The notes under the pieces were generated by a model. It did not search any database. It saw only the letters and a list, made by a program, of their open reading frames with translations, and was not told the DNA's origin. A stretch of DNA of 64,000 nt from Xanthostigma xanthostigma (lineage: Eukaryota > Arthropoda > Insecta > Raphidioptera > Raphidiidae): NCBI GenBank assembly GCA_963575645.1, contig OY754468.1:49053665-49117664 (forward strand), written 5' to 3'. Below are positions 21,668-32,589 of the stretch, in pieces. The stretch's first letter is position 1. Every line of letters starts with the position of its first letter. A program made the position numbers and the translations under genes.

Positions 21668-22085
21668 TAGATAGATAGCATTTATTGTCAGTAAAGATAC
21701 AAATGATCTATGTGATACGTCAAAAAAATTTCGGGAAAACAAAAATATTATTTAAAATAATCTATGAATTCATTTACATTATAAAATGCATTTTCCAGTA
21801 AAAAATTATTTATCTTTTTCTTGAAAACCTTTATTTCATTAATTTTAAAACTCACAGGTAGTTTATTATAAAGAGCTGCTGCGAAATTCAGTGGGCAAAA
21901 CTTGAAGATATCAATGCTTGCCAATGGTAATTTTATGTAATTTTTAAAACGAGTATCATCATCATGACCATCTTTTGCTAAAGAATAATTGGATTTGTTA
22001 TGGTGTGCATAATTTAACGCATGGAAAATAAAGATGCAAGGTATTGTCATAATTTTTTCTCAGACAAAAAATTGTTTACAAGAGT
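21668..22085 (-). pseudogene. Jockey/CR1-type LINE, 3' coding end
   Basis: Minus-strand frame 22050-21748 gives ALNYAHHNKS, then DDDTRFKNYIKLPLA, AALYNKLPVSF, FKKKINNFLL and FYNVNEFIDYF before a stop. This matches the order of motifs in the fragments at 7740, 28198 and 34400. The 3' tail is CTATCTATCTATA at 21668-21680. 5'-truncated, and the upstream reverse transcriptase domain is absent. Confidence 0.8.
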
Positions 22086-22670
22086 CAATTTTTTTTTATT
22101 TTAAACATTGCATATATAGGGTACTGTACTGATTCCGGATGCAATCGAATTAACATACAGTTTCCGTCAAAATTGCGAGCCACAGAATTCGTGGATAAAA
22201 GTTTATAAAAAATTATGTCGTCAGTGTCACCATATCTTGTAAAGATCGCAATGTCAGTATATTTTGTACTACAGTGTACAGACATCTATATTTTAAAGGA
22301 TGCATATACAATGTGTTGCATAACACTTGGGACATTGGGAATCGATATGTAAAATTAGAGTTTAGCACGTAAAAATGTTATTTCGCGAATATTTTTTTCT
22401 TGTTCTGGTTGAAAGTCTATAACATTTACTTCTTGGTGGGATTACACGCCCAAATGCGGAAAGTTCGTACGTTCGGGCGGCAGTAAGAAAAACAACCTAT
22501 CGACTGTTGTTTACTGTTCTGTGGTTGTTCAGATGTCGTTTCCATAGCAACCCTATTAAATTTTAGCTAACAGTCGCAAACAGCTATCATTCCTATTTGA
22601 ACGTATAACCTCAAAGCTGCTTGCTTGGAATTTATCTGCAGTTTTTATGTAATGAAAAAATAATTAGTTA
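22086..22670. other. No recognisable feature
   Basis: Unique-looking sequence up to the Helitron 5' end. No supported feature. Confidence 0.5.
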
Positions 22671-23264
22671 TCATATATATTAACACGCTAAGGTTAAAGA
22701 TGTTTGCCTCCCTTTTTAGAAAAAACCTCACAATTTCTCCACATAAATTATATATCATTTTACAGATGATTGCTTGCTCTACTGACATAGACAACTAAAA
22801 AATTTATTATTGCTTTTGTTTTTGTAAATTAATTAAAATACAGCAACGCTGAACAACGTCTGCCATCTGACGGCTTTAATTTTGAAACAACGTCAACACT
22901 TCGATCTGTCATCTGACCTTCATATTGTAATACAACAGACACAATACTGCATACTGCCATCTGACAGCTTTAATTTTGAAACAGCGAGCAACGCTGAACA
23001 ACGTCACAGCAATGCTGCACGATCCATCTGACGGCTTAGCTCAACGCTTTTGCTACTTGCGCCTCTATATGACAATTTTAATAAAATATTTCTTCGATCT
23101 GTCATCTGAGCTTTATATTGTAATACAACAAAAATAAGAACGTTATAAGCAGTGTGCAAAATTAGAAACGAATTGAATACCTGCAATCATATTTTAAAAA
23201 TAATTTTGTAAAGTGATAATTATTATACTTATTTAGCGCGAATAATTCGCACAGGTCACTCTAG
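22671..23264 (+). mobile_element. Non-autonomous Helitron, family 2, full length
   Basis: Begins TCATATATATTAACACGC after A at 22670 and ends GCGAATAATTCGC-ACAGGTCACTCTAG, followed by T. The perfect 5-bp stem GCGAA/TTCGC lies just upstream of CTAG. 594 bp. The interior has CATCTGACGGC repeats as in the other two copies. Best-preserved member. Confidence 0.9.
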
Positions 23265-23312
23265 TAATTAATTAATGTATTTAATAAGCGTGCTTACGAC
23301 CGAGGTATGAAG
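23265..23312 (-). mobile_element. Terminal fragment of the TTCTTCATACC MITE
   Basis: Reverse-complement match to the first 50 bp of the MITE at 58486-58796 (TTCTTCATACCTCGGTCGTA, GCACGCTTATTAAATACA). Only the end remains. Confidence 0.7.
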
Positions 23313-23315
23313 AAA

Positions 23316-23426
23316 AATAGTATACACCACACTGGCCGTAGGTGTGACATCTTGCCCTGCGCTTCATGATCATGGCGCGCAGGGTAGGAGTATCACACTT
23401 TCGGCCCTTGTGGTGTAATATACTAT
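23316..23426. mobile_element. Short palindromic MITE, ATAGTATACACCACA ends
   Basis: Left arm AATAGTATACACCACACTGG, then GCCCTGCGC; right arm GCGCAGGGTA, then TTGTGGTGTAATATACTATT. Arms of about 50 bp around TTCATGATCATG. A related end (GGCCAGTGTGTGGTATATAC) occurs at 57890-57910. Confidence 0.75.
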
Positions 23427-23850
23427 TGTGTTCCAAAAATATAAAATTCAGGCACGAAGGGCTTGAAATTCTTAAGAAATTATTTCTTCACAGTTTAGCT
23501 CTAAAGCCTGCTGCAGGAGAGCCAATATTCGTAAATGTTTAATTTAATATGTCGACTCCCTTTGTGCCAAATATTTAGGTACACAGCGTATGTGTGCTAC
23601 AGAGCAGATCTGCCATAACTCTTCCAGCCGGCATATCACGCCATCAGCTGCTCTGGATGTCACGTAATTCAGTACTAAGATAGAGGCGGTTGGCCGTGCA
23701 ACGGACGACGTAAACAGTGCGTCCCGTGTTGTCACGGCAACAGGCGACTCGCTCCCGTATCTGGAGAGAGCGTCGCGACGCCGCTGCTGCTGCGTGACGC
23801 TATAAGGTGTCTGCGAAACAAATGAGGGAAGAACAACATCTATTCATTAT
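23427..23850. other. GC-rich patch without recognised gene
   Basis: 23560-23820 is noticeably more GC-rich than the rest and holds CGTCGCGACGCCGCTGCTGC and a TATAAGG. It could be an old LTR or promoter-like fragment. I found no duplicate here and no coding motif. Confidence 0.35.
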
Positions 23851-23851
23851 A

Positions 23852-24407
23852 CAGTATGTAAACGCGTAAGGTGCACATAGGGAAATTAGCATTGGTAAAA
23901 AATACTTGGTAAGCCATGACTGCATTAATTGTTATTTCTATTGAATTATCGTGGTAATCTTGAGGATTTCTATTTCATTTTGATTTATTTTTATTTTACT
24001 TGGCTTTTTTAATAATAAAAAGCTCTTATAAATCATTATTTTAATTTTTTTGTACAAAAATAAAACAAAAACACAACTCCATCTGTTTGGAAAGATTTCA
24101 TTCAAAAATTGTCTGACTGGTATGACGTACGCGCGTTGGTAAATCAGTGACCCAATGTCTTTAGGTTCAACACGAATAGGCGGAGATATTTGATCTCGCA
24201 CCATATTTAAGTATTTTTGGGAATTTAATGTCCCATTAATAAAAAAAGTCCGATTATGTTGTAATCATTTGAATATTTTCTTCGGTAGTTACACATTCAT
24301 TTTGCAAAAGAATATTATCTGTCAAACAAGATTTCAAAGCTCACTCTGATCCAGTCATTTTTCCCAATGTTAATTTCCCTATGTGCACCTTACGTGTTTA
24401 CATACTG
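23852..24407 (-). mobile_element. Deleted mariner-type transposon with TA duplication, copy 1
   Basis: TIRs CAGTATGTAAACGCGTAAGG and CCTTACGTGTTTACATACTG extend inward about 45 bp (GTGCACATAGGGAAATTA) and are flanked by TA. On the minus strand a transposase remnant reads GTLNSQKYLNMVRDQISPPI in one part, then VIPVRQFLNEIFPNRW. Between them the catalytic QDGA segment is missing. Sister copy at 37170-37746. Confidence 0.88.
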
Positions 24408-24548
24408 TATATATTTTAAAATCTGTGGATAGAAAGCAATACAGTTAAGTGTGTCGAATTTTATCTTCTGATAAAATAGACAATGTCTTAAAAAATGTAT
24501 AACAAAGTTTTTAGAACGCGAACGAATTGCTGTGGTCTTAGGAAGATT

Positions 24549-24580
24549 CTGAGGAAGACATAATTATTAATGCCGAAACG
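24549..24580 (+). ncRNA. Weak hammerhead-like motif
   Basis: CTGAGGAAGACATAATTATT-AATGCCGAAACGTT resembles the motif seen in the Penelope-like elements, but no stem of 5 bp forms cleanly and flanking duplications are doubtful (TTAAAATCTGT / TTAAAATATGT). Listed as a candidate only. Confidence 0.25.
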
Positions 24581-24962
24581 TTGATCATTAAAGTTGCGTT
24601 GCATATCTACTGGTTTTTAATAAAAATCGAAATCTTAAAATATGTTGGAAAGTGAGAAGTTTACACAAAAAATTGCACCGAATACAATAGGATTAAACAA
24701 ACGTCTTGATCTCGTTTATTTTAGAAGCTACGATCATTTAAAGATTTTTTTTTATAATTTTCGGGATACTTTGAACGGACACAACTTCTAAACCTAAAAA
24801 CATACAGACGTTTGCTTATGCTCATTGAAATCTTTCTTTACTACTATCTACTATTTTGATTAAGTTACGAAAGATTTCGACTTTCATAATAGATTTTTAC
24901 TCGAATACAATGATTTTCATTACATGAGTAACTATGGAAATTTTAATGTATTACAAAAAAAA
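24581..24962. other. No recognisable feature
   Basis: AT-rich, nothing supported. Confidence 0.45.
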
Positions 24963-25013
24963 ATCGTCCACATAAAATAAGCGATCTCTATTGTATTTTA
25001 TGTGGAACGATTT
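24963..25013. repeat. Short inverted repeat
   Basis: CCACATAAAATA and TATTTTATGTGG pair around a 14-nt spacer; weaker pairing continues outward (ATTAATGT words). Perhaps the centre of an old palindromic MITE. Confidence 0.6.
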
Positions 25014-25627
25014 TCTGTAGGACATTAATGTAGGTTAAATTTCTGTATACACTTTTTTCAATTTTTCTGTCAGTACAGGGAACATGGTCATTAATCTTAT
25101 TTTCCAACAAATTAGACGTAAGTGGTTTTGTCGCACGGCCACAGATATGTGCTTTCTACTCTACGCGCTAGAAGAATGCGTGATTTATCGCTATAAAAGA
25201 GAATTCTAGCAAACTAAACAACGCGGCCTTCAGCTCAAACTTAAAGACACGTTATTTTAAACCCTTTCACTTTTAGAAAATACAATTTAGCGAAATGAAT
25301 TTAAATTTTATGAAAAAACTATCAAAGGCAATTATTAAAAACAGAAAAAATTGGAAACACGCGTGCATCGAAAGGAATCGAAAATAGTACCCTTGGCTTC
25401 GCTCAATGCTCATCCCCATTTATTACATATTTAGTCACACACTGGTACTCCATAATGTAACATTATTTTATGCACGGGAATAAATAACCAGAAGCAGAAT
25501 AACTTAAAGGCGGTGCCTTTTATGTGGCTACCGGCGGATTGGTGACCTTAGTTTCAAGTAAAAAATAAAATTTTATTGCTGCTCCATAGGCGTACTCAGT
25601 TAATTTCACGAATTTCATTAAAAATAA
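25014..25627. other. No recognisable feature
   Basis: No gene, terminal repeat or RNA gene can be supported. Confidence 0.5.
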
Positions 25628-25806
25628 TTAGAAACTAAATATTAATTACTTTTTATATTTTTAGATCAGTTCGAAAGAAGATCCAAATCCGGATCGAAAC
25701 GTTAATGTATTAATTATATATTTTTTTTGTTAATATATTGTCTGAAAAATTGGTCGATAATTTTATTTATTGAAGAGTTCTAATCAGACGTTAATCAAAG
25801 ATTTGA
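25628..25806 (+). mobile_element. Penelope-like element fragment
   Basis: Contains the motif GAAAGAAGATCC-AAATCC-GGATCGAAACG (the CTGA start mutated to TCGA), the GTCTGAAAAATTGGTCG block and the tail GAAGAGTTCTAATCAGACG. The left part is truncated and I could not find a convincing duplication. Confidence 0.7.
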
Positions 25807-26963
25807 GTATTTACGGTTTTATTAAAAAAAAAGTTTGACTATCATAGCAAGCAAAATTATAAAATGAAATAAAACAAGTAGATACGTATAGATGAAGTAA
25901 CCAAATTAAATCTATATATTTAAAACACAAGCCCTAAATCTCTAGACAATCCGCCAGCCATCCCTACTAAACCAATTGACACAATTTTTTTTTTAAACTG
26001 AAGCCTTTAGTCCACAGATATGGCATCGCTATTTTTTTTTTTGGTGAAATTTCTTTAAAAGGGCTTCTTTCAAGCGATAATAGTAAAAATGACGAGGGGA
26101 AGCGGGGTGAAGAAGAACGTAACGAGAGAAAATCCTTCGATGTTCACGAGACATGAGTGTGAGAGAAATGCAAATATGTACGCATGTCGGAGATTTTACA
26201 AACAGTTTGACAAGTCGACTTTGACAATTGAAGTGTATATTTTTAGTTCGTTTTTTAGCGCAAATATTCCAAATATTAATACACAAATAAATTTTATTTT
26301 ATTTTCCAAATAATTTAAGAACGTGTAAGTTTATGTTAATTTAATGCCAAAATAGAGTTTTTGAATATTACATGGACTGTACCAAGTCTAAAATTTGGTC
26401 TCAGATCAGAAAAAAATAGTGAAAATCGTAAATGTATCAAATGAGGTTAGATTTTCTAAAAATGAATTGTGACAGCTCTTGCGGGGTAACCATGACAACG
26501 ATGAACAGATCTCATACATTTACTTTGAATTTATATAATCAATTAAATATAGAGACAACTTGATGGATCAAGCTAAATCAAAAGAAAAATAACTGTAAAT
26601 GGAAACTAATGAGGAATAAAATTATTGTCGTAGGTCTGTATCAAAATATCGATTTTTGAAAACAATATGAAAATACATGCAAAAGGTTTTGCACGGGTAC
26701 ACTAGTGTCTTATTAAATCCGCCACCTAAGAAAAAACTGTAAGCCTCGGTACAGCACTGGCCATTTCAGGATAGAACACAGCTCAACCAAGTCTGTAATA
26801 GAGTTATACGTCTGGTTAATTTTATTATTTATCCTTGTAGGGGACGGGCATGCGTTACTTTTTCTCATTGCTTTGCCGCTCCATTAGCGAACCGTACTAT
26901 AATCGCAGACTATGAGAAACAGTGAGTCTGAAACAGCACAATGCATCGTTGTTATCATTATAG
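25807..26963. other. No recognised gene; one unassigned 74-residue frame
   Basis: The frame at 26089-26313 begins MTRGSGVKKNVTREN and matches no family I recognise. Codon context looks like chance. The rest is AT-rich without terminal structures. Confidence 0.4.
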
Positions 26964-26965
26964 TA

Positions 26966-27847
26966 CAGTCAATCTGGCAAAAACCTCAACAAAACCACCC
27001 AAAAAGGTGAAACTTGGTGAGTCGTTAGAGAATGATGAAAAAAAAGGTTACCTGGCAATGGCCACCTGGTACCTGTTCAAATAGTCAAAAAAAACTCAAA
27101 AATATTTTGAAATGCATTTTTCTCGAAAACTATCCATTTTACAGAAAAATTTATTGAACAAAAAATGTAGAGGGCATCGTTATCTACAATTAATGTCATT
27201 GGTGCTATGTTGTACAACAAAAAATGTGCGCAGTAGGTGGCGCTAAAGTGCCAAAAAAAGTGTTTTTCCACTTTTTTGCCCTGAAATTTTCATTTTTCAG
27301 TTACGATTCAAATGGAAAAATTGTTCCTTTTTATTTTATAAACAACTTTTATTTCAACATTTTTTTCATACAACTTACCGTTTCAGAGCTGCAGCTTGTT
27401 GAAGTGAAAATAAGTTGTATGAAAAGTAAGTTGTATGAAAAAAATGTTGAAATAAAAGTTGTTTATAAAATAAAAAGGAACAATTTTTCCATTTGAATCG
27501 TAACTGAAAAATGAAAATTTCAGGGCAAAAAAGTGGAAAAACACTTTTTTTGGCACTTTAGCGCCACCTACTGCGCACATTTTTTGTTGTACAACATAGC
27601 ACCAATGACATTAATTGTAGATAACGATGTCCTCTACATTTTTTGTTCAATAAATTTTTCTGTAAAATGCATAGTTTTCGAGAAAAATGCATTTCAAAAT
27701 ATTTTTGGGTTTTTTTTGACTATTTGAACAGGTACCAGGTGGCCATTGCCAGGTAACCTTTTTTTCATCATTCTCTAACGACTCACCAAGTTTCACCTTT
27801 TTGGGTGGTTTTGATACGAAATGATTTTTTTTTCGCCAGATTGATTG
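26966..27847. mobile_element. 882-bp foldback element with TA duplication
   Basis: Ends CAGTCAATCTGGC and GCCAGATTGATTG, with TA on each side. Two arms of roughly 415 bp are almost exact reverse complements, meeting at a loop around 27385-27420. Because of this mirror, the same short frames (for example MEKHFFWHFSATYCAHFLL) are read from both strands; they are not genes. TA duplication suggests Tc1/mariner-type mobilisation. Confidence 0.9.
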
Positions 27848-28190
27848 TACTATTAGTCTACAATTTGCAATCGTTATTGCAATTTATCGCAAAAAAAGTC
27901 AATTGAAGACTGCACAGAAAATATAATGTCGAAACAGACGCAAAGAAGAGAACAGCATAGTTTGTCTTTGTCGAATGTTAGATCGACGTGGGCGAAAACA
28001 ATTTGTGAGTCTTTTGAGAAAATAGAAAGCTTTTCGTGTTCAAGTTGTGTTAAGTAATTACCGATATGACGTCGATTCAAAGTAAACGTTTTTAAAGAAA
28101 ATTACAGAAAATAGATCTAAATTTTTATAGATGGTCCGTATTTCAAGTACAATAATGTGAAACTGCTTTATTCCAAACGGATATAACACA
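27848..28190. other. No recognisable feature
   Basis: Short interval between foldback and LINE fragment. Nothing supported. Confidence 0.45.
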
Positions 28191-28197
28191 CACACAG

Positions 28198-28640
28198 TTA
28201 GTTTAAAAAGTCATTCATTTTATAAAAACATTTTTCAATTAAAAATTTTTTAAGAGACTGTCTGAATTTGTCATAATTGTTAATATTTTTTATTTCTATA
28301 GGCAACTTATTGTATAATTTTGTACAGGTACATAGCGGCCCCCTATTGTACAAAGAAAGGCGGTAATTATCAATATATAATGAATTTTTTTGCCGGGTGT
28401 TATGATAGTGAATATCTGTTATCTTTTGAAAATCGGCTATGTTTTTCTTGACAAATTTACAGACTTCATAAATAAAAATGGAATTAAAAGTTAGCAGCTT
28501 GTTATTAATAAAAAGTGAACGGCATGACTCCCGACGACCAATGTTAAAAATTAAATTTGCATAGGCAAATGCATAGTAAACATGTGATCGAAATAGTGTT
28601 AAGAGAAAGAAATGCAATCAGCTAGGCAACCTAACAATGA
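28198..28640 (-). pseudogene. Jockey/CR1-type LINE, 3' coding end
   Basis: Minus-strand frame from 28617 to a stop at 28198: VYYAFAYANLIFNIG, SCRSLFINNKLLTFN, FIYEVCKFVKKN, HYHNTRQKNSLY, LYNKLPIEIKN, FRQSLKKFLI, FYKMNDFLN. This covers the connection/thumb end of the reverse transcriptase and its C terminus. Upstream catalytic motifs are absent. The most intact single-frame copy in the window. Confidence 0.83.
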
Positions 28641-28649
28641 GACACATAT

Positions 28650-29154
28650 TGTTGTGGTGTGACAGAAATCGACTTGATTGTTGTTCTAACAATATGCGTA
28701 GATAAAAAGGGCTTTGTTGCTGAATTGCAAACAACAAAGAAAGCAACAAAGGAAAGAACGATCCAGCGCCTATATAAACCACGAGATAGTTCACGATCGG
28801 GGCAATCATCATATGGTAGTCATCATGTGATAGAGAGATTGTGTTTCAGTGTGTGAACAATCGACATAAATTAACAGTCAGTAAACAGTGCTGAGGTAAC
28901 TGCTAAGATAAATGAACTGTGTAAATAATGGTGAACGTAATAAATAGAGCTGTATATAGTTAATAAATAAGTTTTGGTGTGTTCCTGTCTTGTAAATATT
29001 TTGTGACTTTATATTCTTTATTACTTAGTCTTCTATTCTATTAGTTAGAACTGTTATTTTGTTTCTGTTGCGCTATAAAGAAGTACTTTCGTTTGTGTGA
29101 TATTATTATTGTAAATAAATAATTTGCACCACGAACTAGAACAGTTTTGTTACA
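28650..29154 (+). mobile_element. Solo LTR, copy 1
   Basis: Starts TGTTGTGGTGTGACAG and ends GTTTTGTTACA, with ATAT before and ATAC after (4-bp duplication, one mismatch). Carries TATAAACCACGAG near 28771 as a likely core promoter and AATAAA motifs near the 3' end. The 3' 250 bp aligns with the LTR at 42147. No internal retroviral-type region or second LTR nearby, so a recombination product. Confidence 0.82.
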
Positions 29155-29158
29155 ATAC

Positions 29159-29773
29159 TTTTCCGAATTTGTGTCCGGGCGCACAGCATGTATGCTGTGA
29201 ATTTCATTAGGCACTTCTTTAGCATCGCACATAACAAGTTTTTCATCGTAAAAATTAAGTGAAGATGAAATGAACGTAGGTGATGAGGAGGTGGAGGAGG
29301 AGTAGTTGCGAGTTGACTAGTGCCTGCGGTTAATGCAGCGAATGTACGTGGTGCAAGGCGCTATTACGAAGGGGCGAAAAGGGAAGGGGGGAGAAGGGAG
29401 ACACGATGGCAGCGCGGAAGCAGTGTTCGGATACTGACAATAGGTCGCTGCCGTCTTCACCCCTATATTACGGAGGCGGTATGATACGTAACTACCGCTC
29501 CCTTTACTATGAAAACCAGTAAAAAACACTGTGAAACATATTATGTGTTTTCAATCCAACGGAACTAATCGGCGCCGGCGCATGTATTTTCAACTTCTTC
29601 TTCATCCTGCCTGAACTGAAATTTCATAACATCATAACATGAATTACAATAGAGTCAAGGTTGGTAGATTACAGAGGTTGCCTCGTATCACCTGGCTAAT
29701 CAGCGTAAACGCGGGTAAGATCAAGATATAAGAACGTTTATATTTTTTTTAACCTAATATAACAATATCTATA
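29159..29773. other. No recognised gene; purine-rich patch
   Basis: 29285-29400 is rich in GGAGG/GGGGAGAAGGG words. The opposite-strand 70-residue frame (29317-29529) has no recognisable motif. Nothing else is supported. Confidence 0.4.
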
Positions 29774-30384
29774 TCTATACTAATATATAAAGCTGAAGAG
29801 TTTGTTTGTTTGAACGCGCTAATCTCAGGAACTACTGGTTCAAATTGAAAATTTTTTTTTGTTGAATAGCCTATTTATCGAGGAAGGCTATACGCTGTAT
29901 AATATCACGCTACGACCATTAGGAGCGGAGCATTAATGAAAAATGTTGCAAAATGTATCTCAAAAATAAGCTTCTATCCGGGTAAACTGTACCTACTAAC
30001 TAAATATACTCATATTAGCGTTGTGAGTACACAACGTCTTATGGCTCAAACGGTAGAGCATACGACTGTCAATATCAGGGTCGTGGGTTCGAGCCCCACG
30101 GTGGTCGAATATATTTTTATTTTTTTTTATTTTCTACATTGCTTTCTTCTAAGGCTTACATTTAAATTTATTTAAATTTTATTTAATTAATTAAAAAAAA
30201 ATATCAGTTTAAAAAAGTATAAATACTGTTTTTTATCGACAAAAGCTTTTGAACGGTAACTCCGATCATCATGAAATTTGGACACAACATTCATCTCGGT
30301 AAACTAAGATGAATTACTGTACTCATGTTCCTCCCTTCCCCATTTGTTCTTTTACACCCGGGTGAAACCAGACGGGACCGCTAG
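29774..30384 (+). mobile_element. Helitron, family 1, carrying a tRNA-Lys-like module (copy 1)
   Basis: Starts TCTATACTAATATATAAAGC after A. Ends ACCCGGGTGAAACCAGACGG-GACCGCTAG followed by T, with the 3' hairpin slightly mutated. The family-1 body is interrupted, relative to the short copy at 56569-56909, by about 250 bp that hold a tRNA-derived segment and a T-rich run. The 79-residue frame over it is fortuitous. Confidence 0.88.
30034..30107 (+). pseudogene. tRNA-Lys-like sequence inside a Helitron
   Basis: A box TGGCTCAAACGG (30042-30053) and B box GGTTCGAGCCC (30086-30096) are well placed. CAGGGTCGTGGGTTCGAGCC and CCCCACG match the 3' half of insect tRNA-Lys(CTT). The anticodon loop reads CTGTCAA (GTC) with a mismatched stem, and the acceptor stem does not pair, so it is not a working tRNA. 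A T-rich run follows within 15 bp and could stop Pol III. Confidence 0.75.
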
Positions 30385-30920
30385 TCTCATATATATTTAA
30401 CTAGGACTATGCAAATCTCCTATCTTAAAAATTCAATATATTGCAAACATTATTTAAATTTCTTGTTAAAGACTGCCATTGAAATTTATATTACGTCATC
30501 TCCATTATACTATCTGTTATGTTTTGTACATCCTTATAAATGAATGAGGTAGCCTCTGTAATATACTAACCTTGTATTATAGTGTATTATTAGAAGATAA
30601 TTTTTTTAATATTCAAGAAGAAACAATATGTACTTTACAGAAGTTACAAGTTATTTCGCTACCAAACCTTGGTATATATATATTTATGTATACAGTGCTC
30701 TCTTACCATGCTCACAGAATCACCGGAAGCAATTTCCTTATAACATACACATGCACACAAAGGAGAGAGAGAGAGAGAGAGAGAAACGTTTAACTCTACA
30801 GGTTGAATAATAAGCACAAAAAATACAACAGAAATGGTGTCAGCGTAACCCGAATTATCCCTTGCAGCGCGCTACGCCAGTCTATTTGGAAATATTGAGT
30901 CATTAACGTTTTATAATAGA
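30385..30920. other. Featureless apart from (GA)n
   Basis: About ten GA units at 30763-30784. No genes or element ends were recognised. Confidence 0.55.
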
Positions 30921-31375
30921 CTAGCCGTTACCCGCGGCTTCGCACGCGAGTGAGACGAAACACAGATGCATTCTCATTATTTGGCATAGTTACTCCTGTC
31001 TCGACGTAGACCCTCTAATAAATTTCAAAATTGATTACATTCACGTCGTGACAAACCTTGAAAATAACACCCATGCTGATTTTTAGACTATTTACCTCTT
31101 TTCGGCCTTTAAACGGGTTGTTTTGGAAAAAGCATGAAACACGTGTTTATTTATTTGTTGACAGAAGCAATCGACACATCTATCTTATATGATTTCTCCA
31201 TGTAAATTTGGAACCCCCGTCACATCCTTTTAGAGAATGAATTTTCAAAAATCTGTTCTTAGCGGATGCCTACGTCATAATAACTATCTGTGTGCCAAAT
31301 TTCAGGTCAATCCGCCCAGTGGCTTGAGCTGTGCGTAATCAACTGTAATCAACATAAACATACCTTGTAAATAGT
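30921..31375 (-). mobile_element. Helitron-like 3' end, family 6, 5'-truncated
   Basis: Minus-strand 3' terminus: CGCGTGCGAAGCCGCGGG, then TAACGGCTAG and T. The hairpin CGCG/CGCG sits 8 bp before CTAG. Conserved-looking interior GTGCCAAATTTCAGGTCAAT is typical of this group. No 5' TC end is visible, so the right boundary is approximate. Confidence 0.6.
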
Positions 31376-31408
31376 CGTGTTCTGTGTACTTTGAGTTTAT
31401 TTGTTTTG

Positions 31409-31565
31409 GAAGATTAAAGGAAGAATCCTGGTGGCATAGGATCGATGAACTAAGCAAATACTTTTTTTATTGCATTTTATTGTCTGACGTTTCGGCTAAC
31501 TTTATGCCATCTTCGGAGAATCAATGTTGTCTGTTTTCTCAGTATTGTTGTTATGTATAAAATAA
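31409..31565 (-). mobile_element. Small Penelope-like element with 13-bp duplication
   Basis: 157 bp flanked by TTTATTTGTTTTG (31396-31408, 31566-31578). Contains GGTGGCATAGGATCGATGAA, and on the minus strand a hammerhead-like motif. A related fragment lies at about 39521-39669. Different sequence subfamily from the ATCGACCAATT group, but the same architecture. Confidence 0.78.
31484..31516 (-). ncRNA. Hammerhead-like core
   Basis: CCGAAGA-TGGC-ATAAAGTTA-GCC-GAAACGTCAG: the first base of CTGA is changed, but stem II (GGC/GCC) and GAAACG are intact. Same layout as in the other Penelope-like insertions with an unrelated stem sequence. Confidence 0.45.
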
Positions 31566-31578
31566 TTTATTTGTTTTG

Positions 31579-32270
31579 TTAACATTTTATTTTTGCCATA
31601 TTCTCTCATCTTAGGCTTGATTTTTATGATTAATAAATTGGGGAAGTTGATCCAAAAAAGTGAATTAGAATTTATTTAATATTTCGGATGCGTTATGTCT
31701 TTCCTTCTACAATTTCTGTACATTGAAATCGGGTCAGATGTGTATTTTTTACGATAATGAAATTTTTTCACGTAACTTAGAACACAGCGATGCACAAAAT
31801 CAACGATTAGCATATAAATCTATAATTATGTACATAATATACTTGAACGAAACCAGATTAGTATTAGAAAGTATTAGAAATAGTTTTAAGAACATATAAT
31901 TATACTAAACTTTACTCGTGCGAGTAAGACGCTACGGGTAGTGTGCTGCGGTGCGATATGTGCCGATATACGCTCTTTCTCACACTTCAACCTACCTGTA
32001 GCGTCTTAACCGCACCACGTGTTATAGACAGTTTTGTAACCGCCCGGCAGACATTTAGACCCGACTAAATGATCTCGCTTATTTATTTTCTATTTTATTA
32101 AATACTAAATTTGAAGGTAAGAAATTTTCAAAATCCCTCAAGGGCATTTTTTTGCAAATGAAATTTTGCAAAAAATAATATAATTAAAATCCAGAATTCG
32201 TGCTATTATTATTATTTAACTTTTGTATAATAAATTAAAATCAAGGACATGCTAATATAAATTAAGTTTT
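31579..32270. other. Mostly featureless; one small hairpin
   Basis: AAGACGCTACGGGTAG (31927) and CTACCTGTAGCGTCTT (31990) pair across about 45 nt. Part of 32170-32260 is repeated imperfectly at 32370-32425 (TAAAATCCAG, GTGCTATTATTA). No gene. Confidence 0.5.
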
Positions 32271-32368
32271 CAATAAATAAAATTATCGAACAATTTTTCA
32301 GACAATATATTAATTGGTCGATAATTTTATTTATTAAAGAGTTCTAATCAGACGTTAATCAAAGATTT
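32271..32368 (+). mobile_element. Minimal Penelope-like remnant
   Basis: Only the left inverted end (AAATTATCGAACAATTTTTC), directly joined to its mirror (TTGGTCGATAATTTTATTTA) and the tail GAGTTCTAATCAGACG. About 98 bp; the body is deleted. No duplication found. Confidence 0.7.
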
Positions 32369-32439
32369 ATAATAAAACTAAAATCCAGGGCACTCGTGCT
32401 ATTATTAATAATAAATTAAAAACCCCAATAGAAGTTAAA

Positions 32440-32585
32440 AAAAAAAACTAAAAAACGCTTTATATCGAACTAAAAAGTAAAAAATAATATTTTTAAAATA
32501 AGCTTAAAACAAATAATGAATAAAAAATACTAGTATTATTGTGAAAAAAGCGTGCGGCGCTTTGTTCCATATTTTCGTACATCGA
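32440..32585 (+). mobile_element. SINE-like tail, partial copy, head-to-head with the next
   Basis: ATCGAACTAAAAAGTAAA, AAGCTTAAAACAAATAATGA, ATACTAGTATTATTGTGAAA, then AGCGTGCGGCGCTT. Mirrored by the sequence from 32590 to 32690, so two copies face each other about a centre near 32585. Confidence 0.7.
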
Positions 32586-32589
32586 CCGC

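Noticed and set aside
26089-26313. 74-residue frame MTRGSGVKKNV...
   Set aside because: No recognisable motif, low complexity downstream, probably chance.
27077-27727. Four 64-90 residue frames in the foldback
   Set aside because: They are the same sequence read from both strands of an inverted repeat, with no known motif.
30034-30107. Functional tRNA with GTC (Asp) anticodon
   Set aside because: Anticodon and acceptor stems do not pair, and it occurs in three Helitron copies, so it is a captured pseudo-tRNA.
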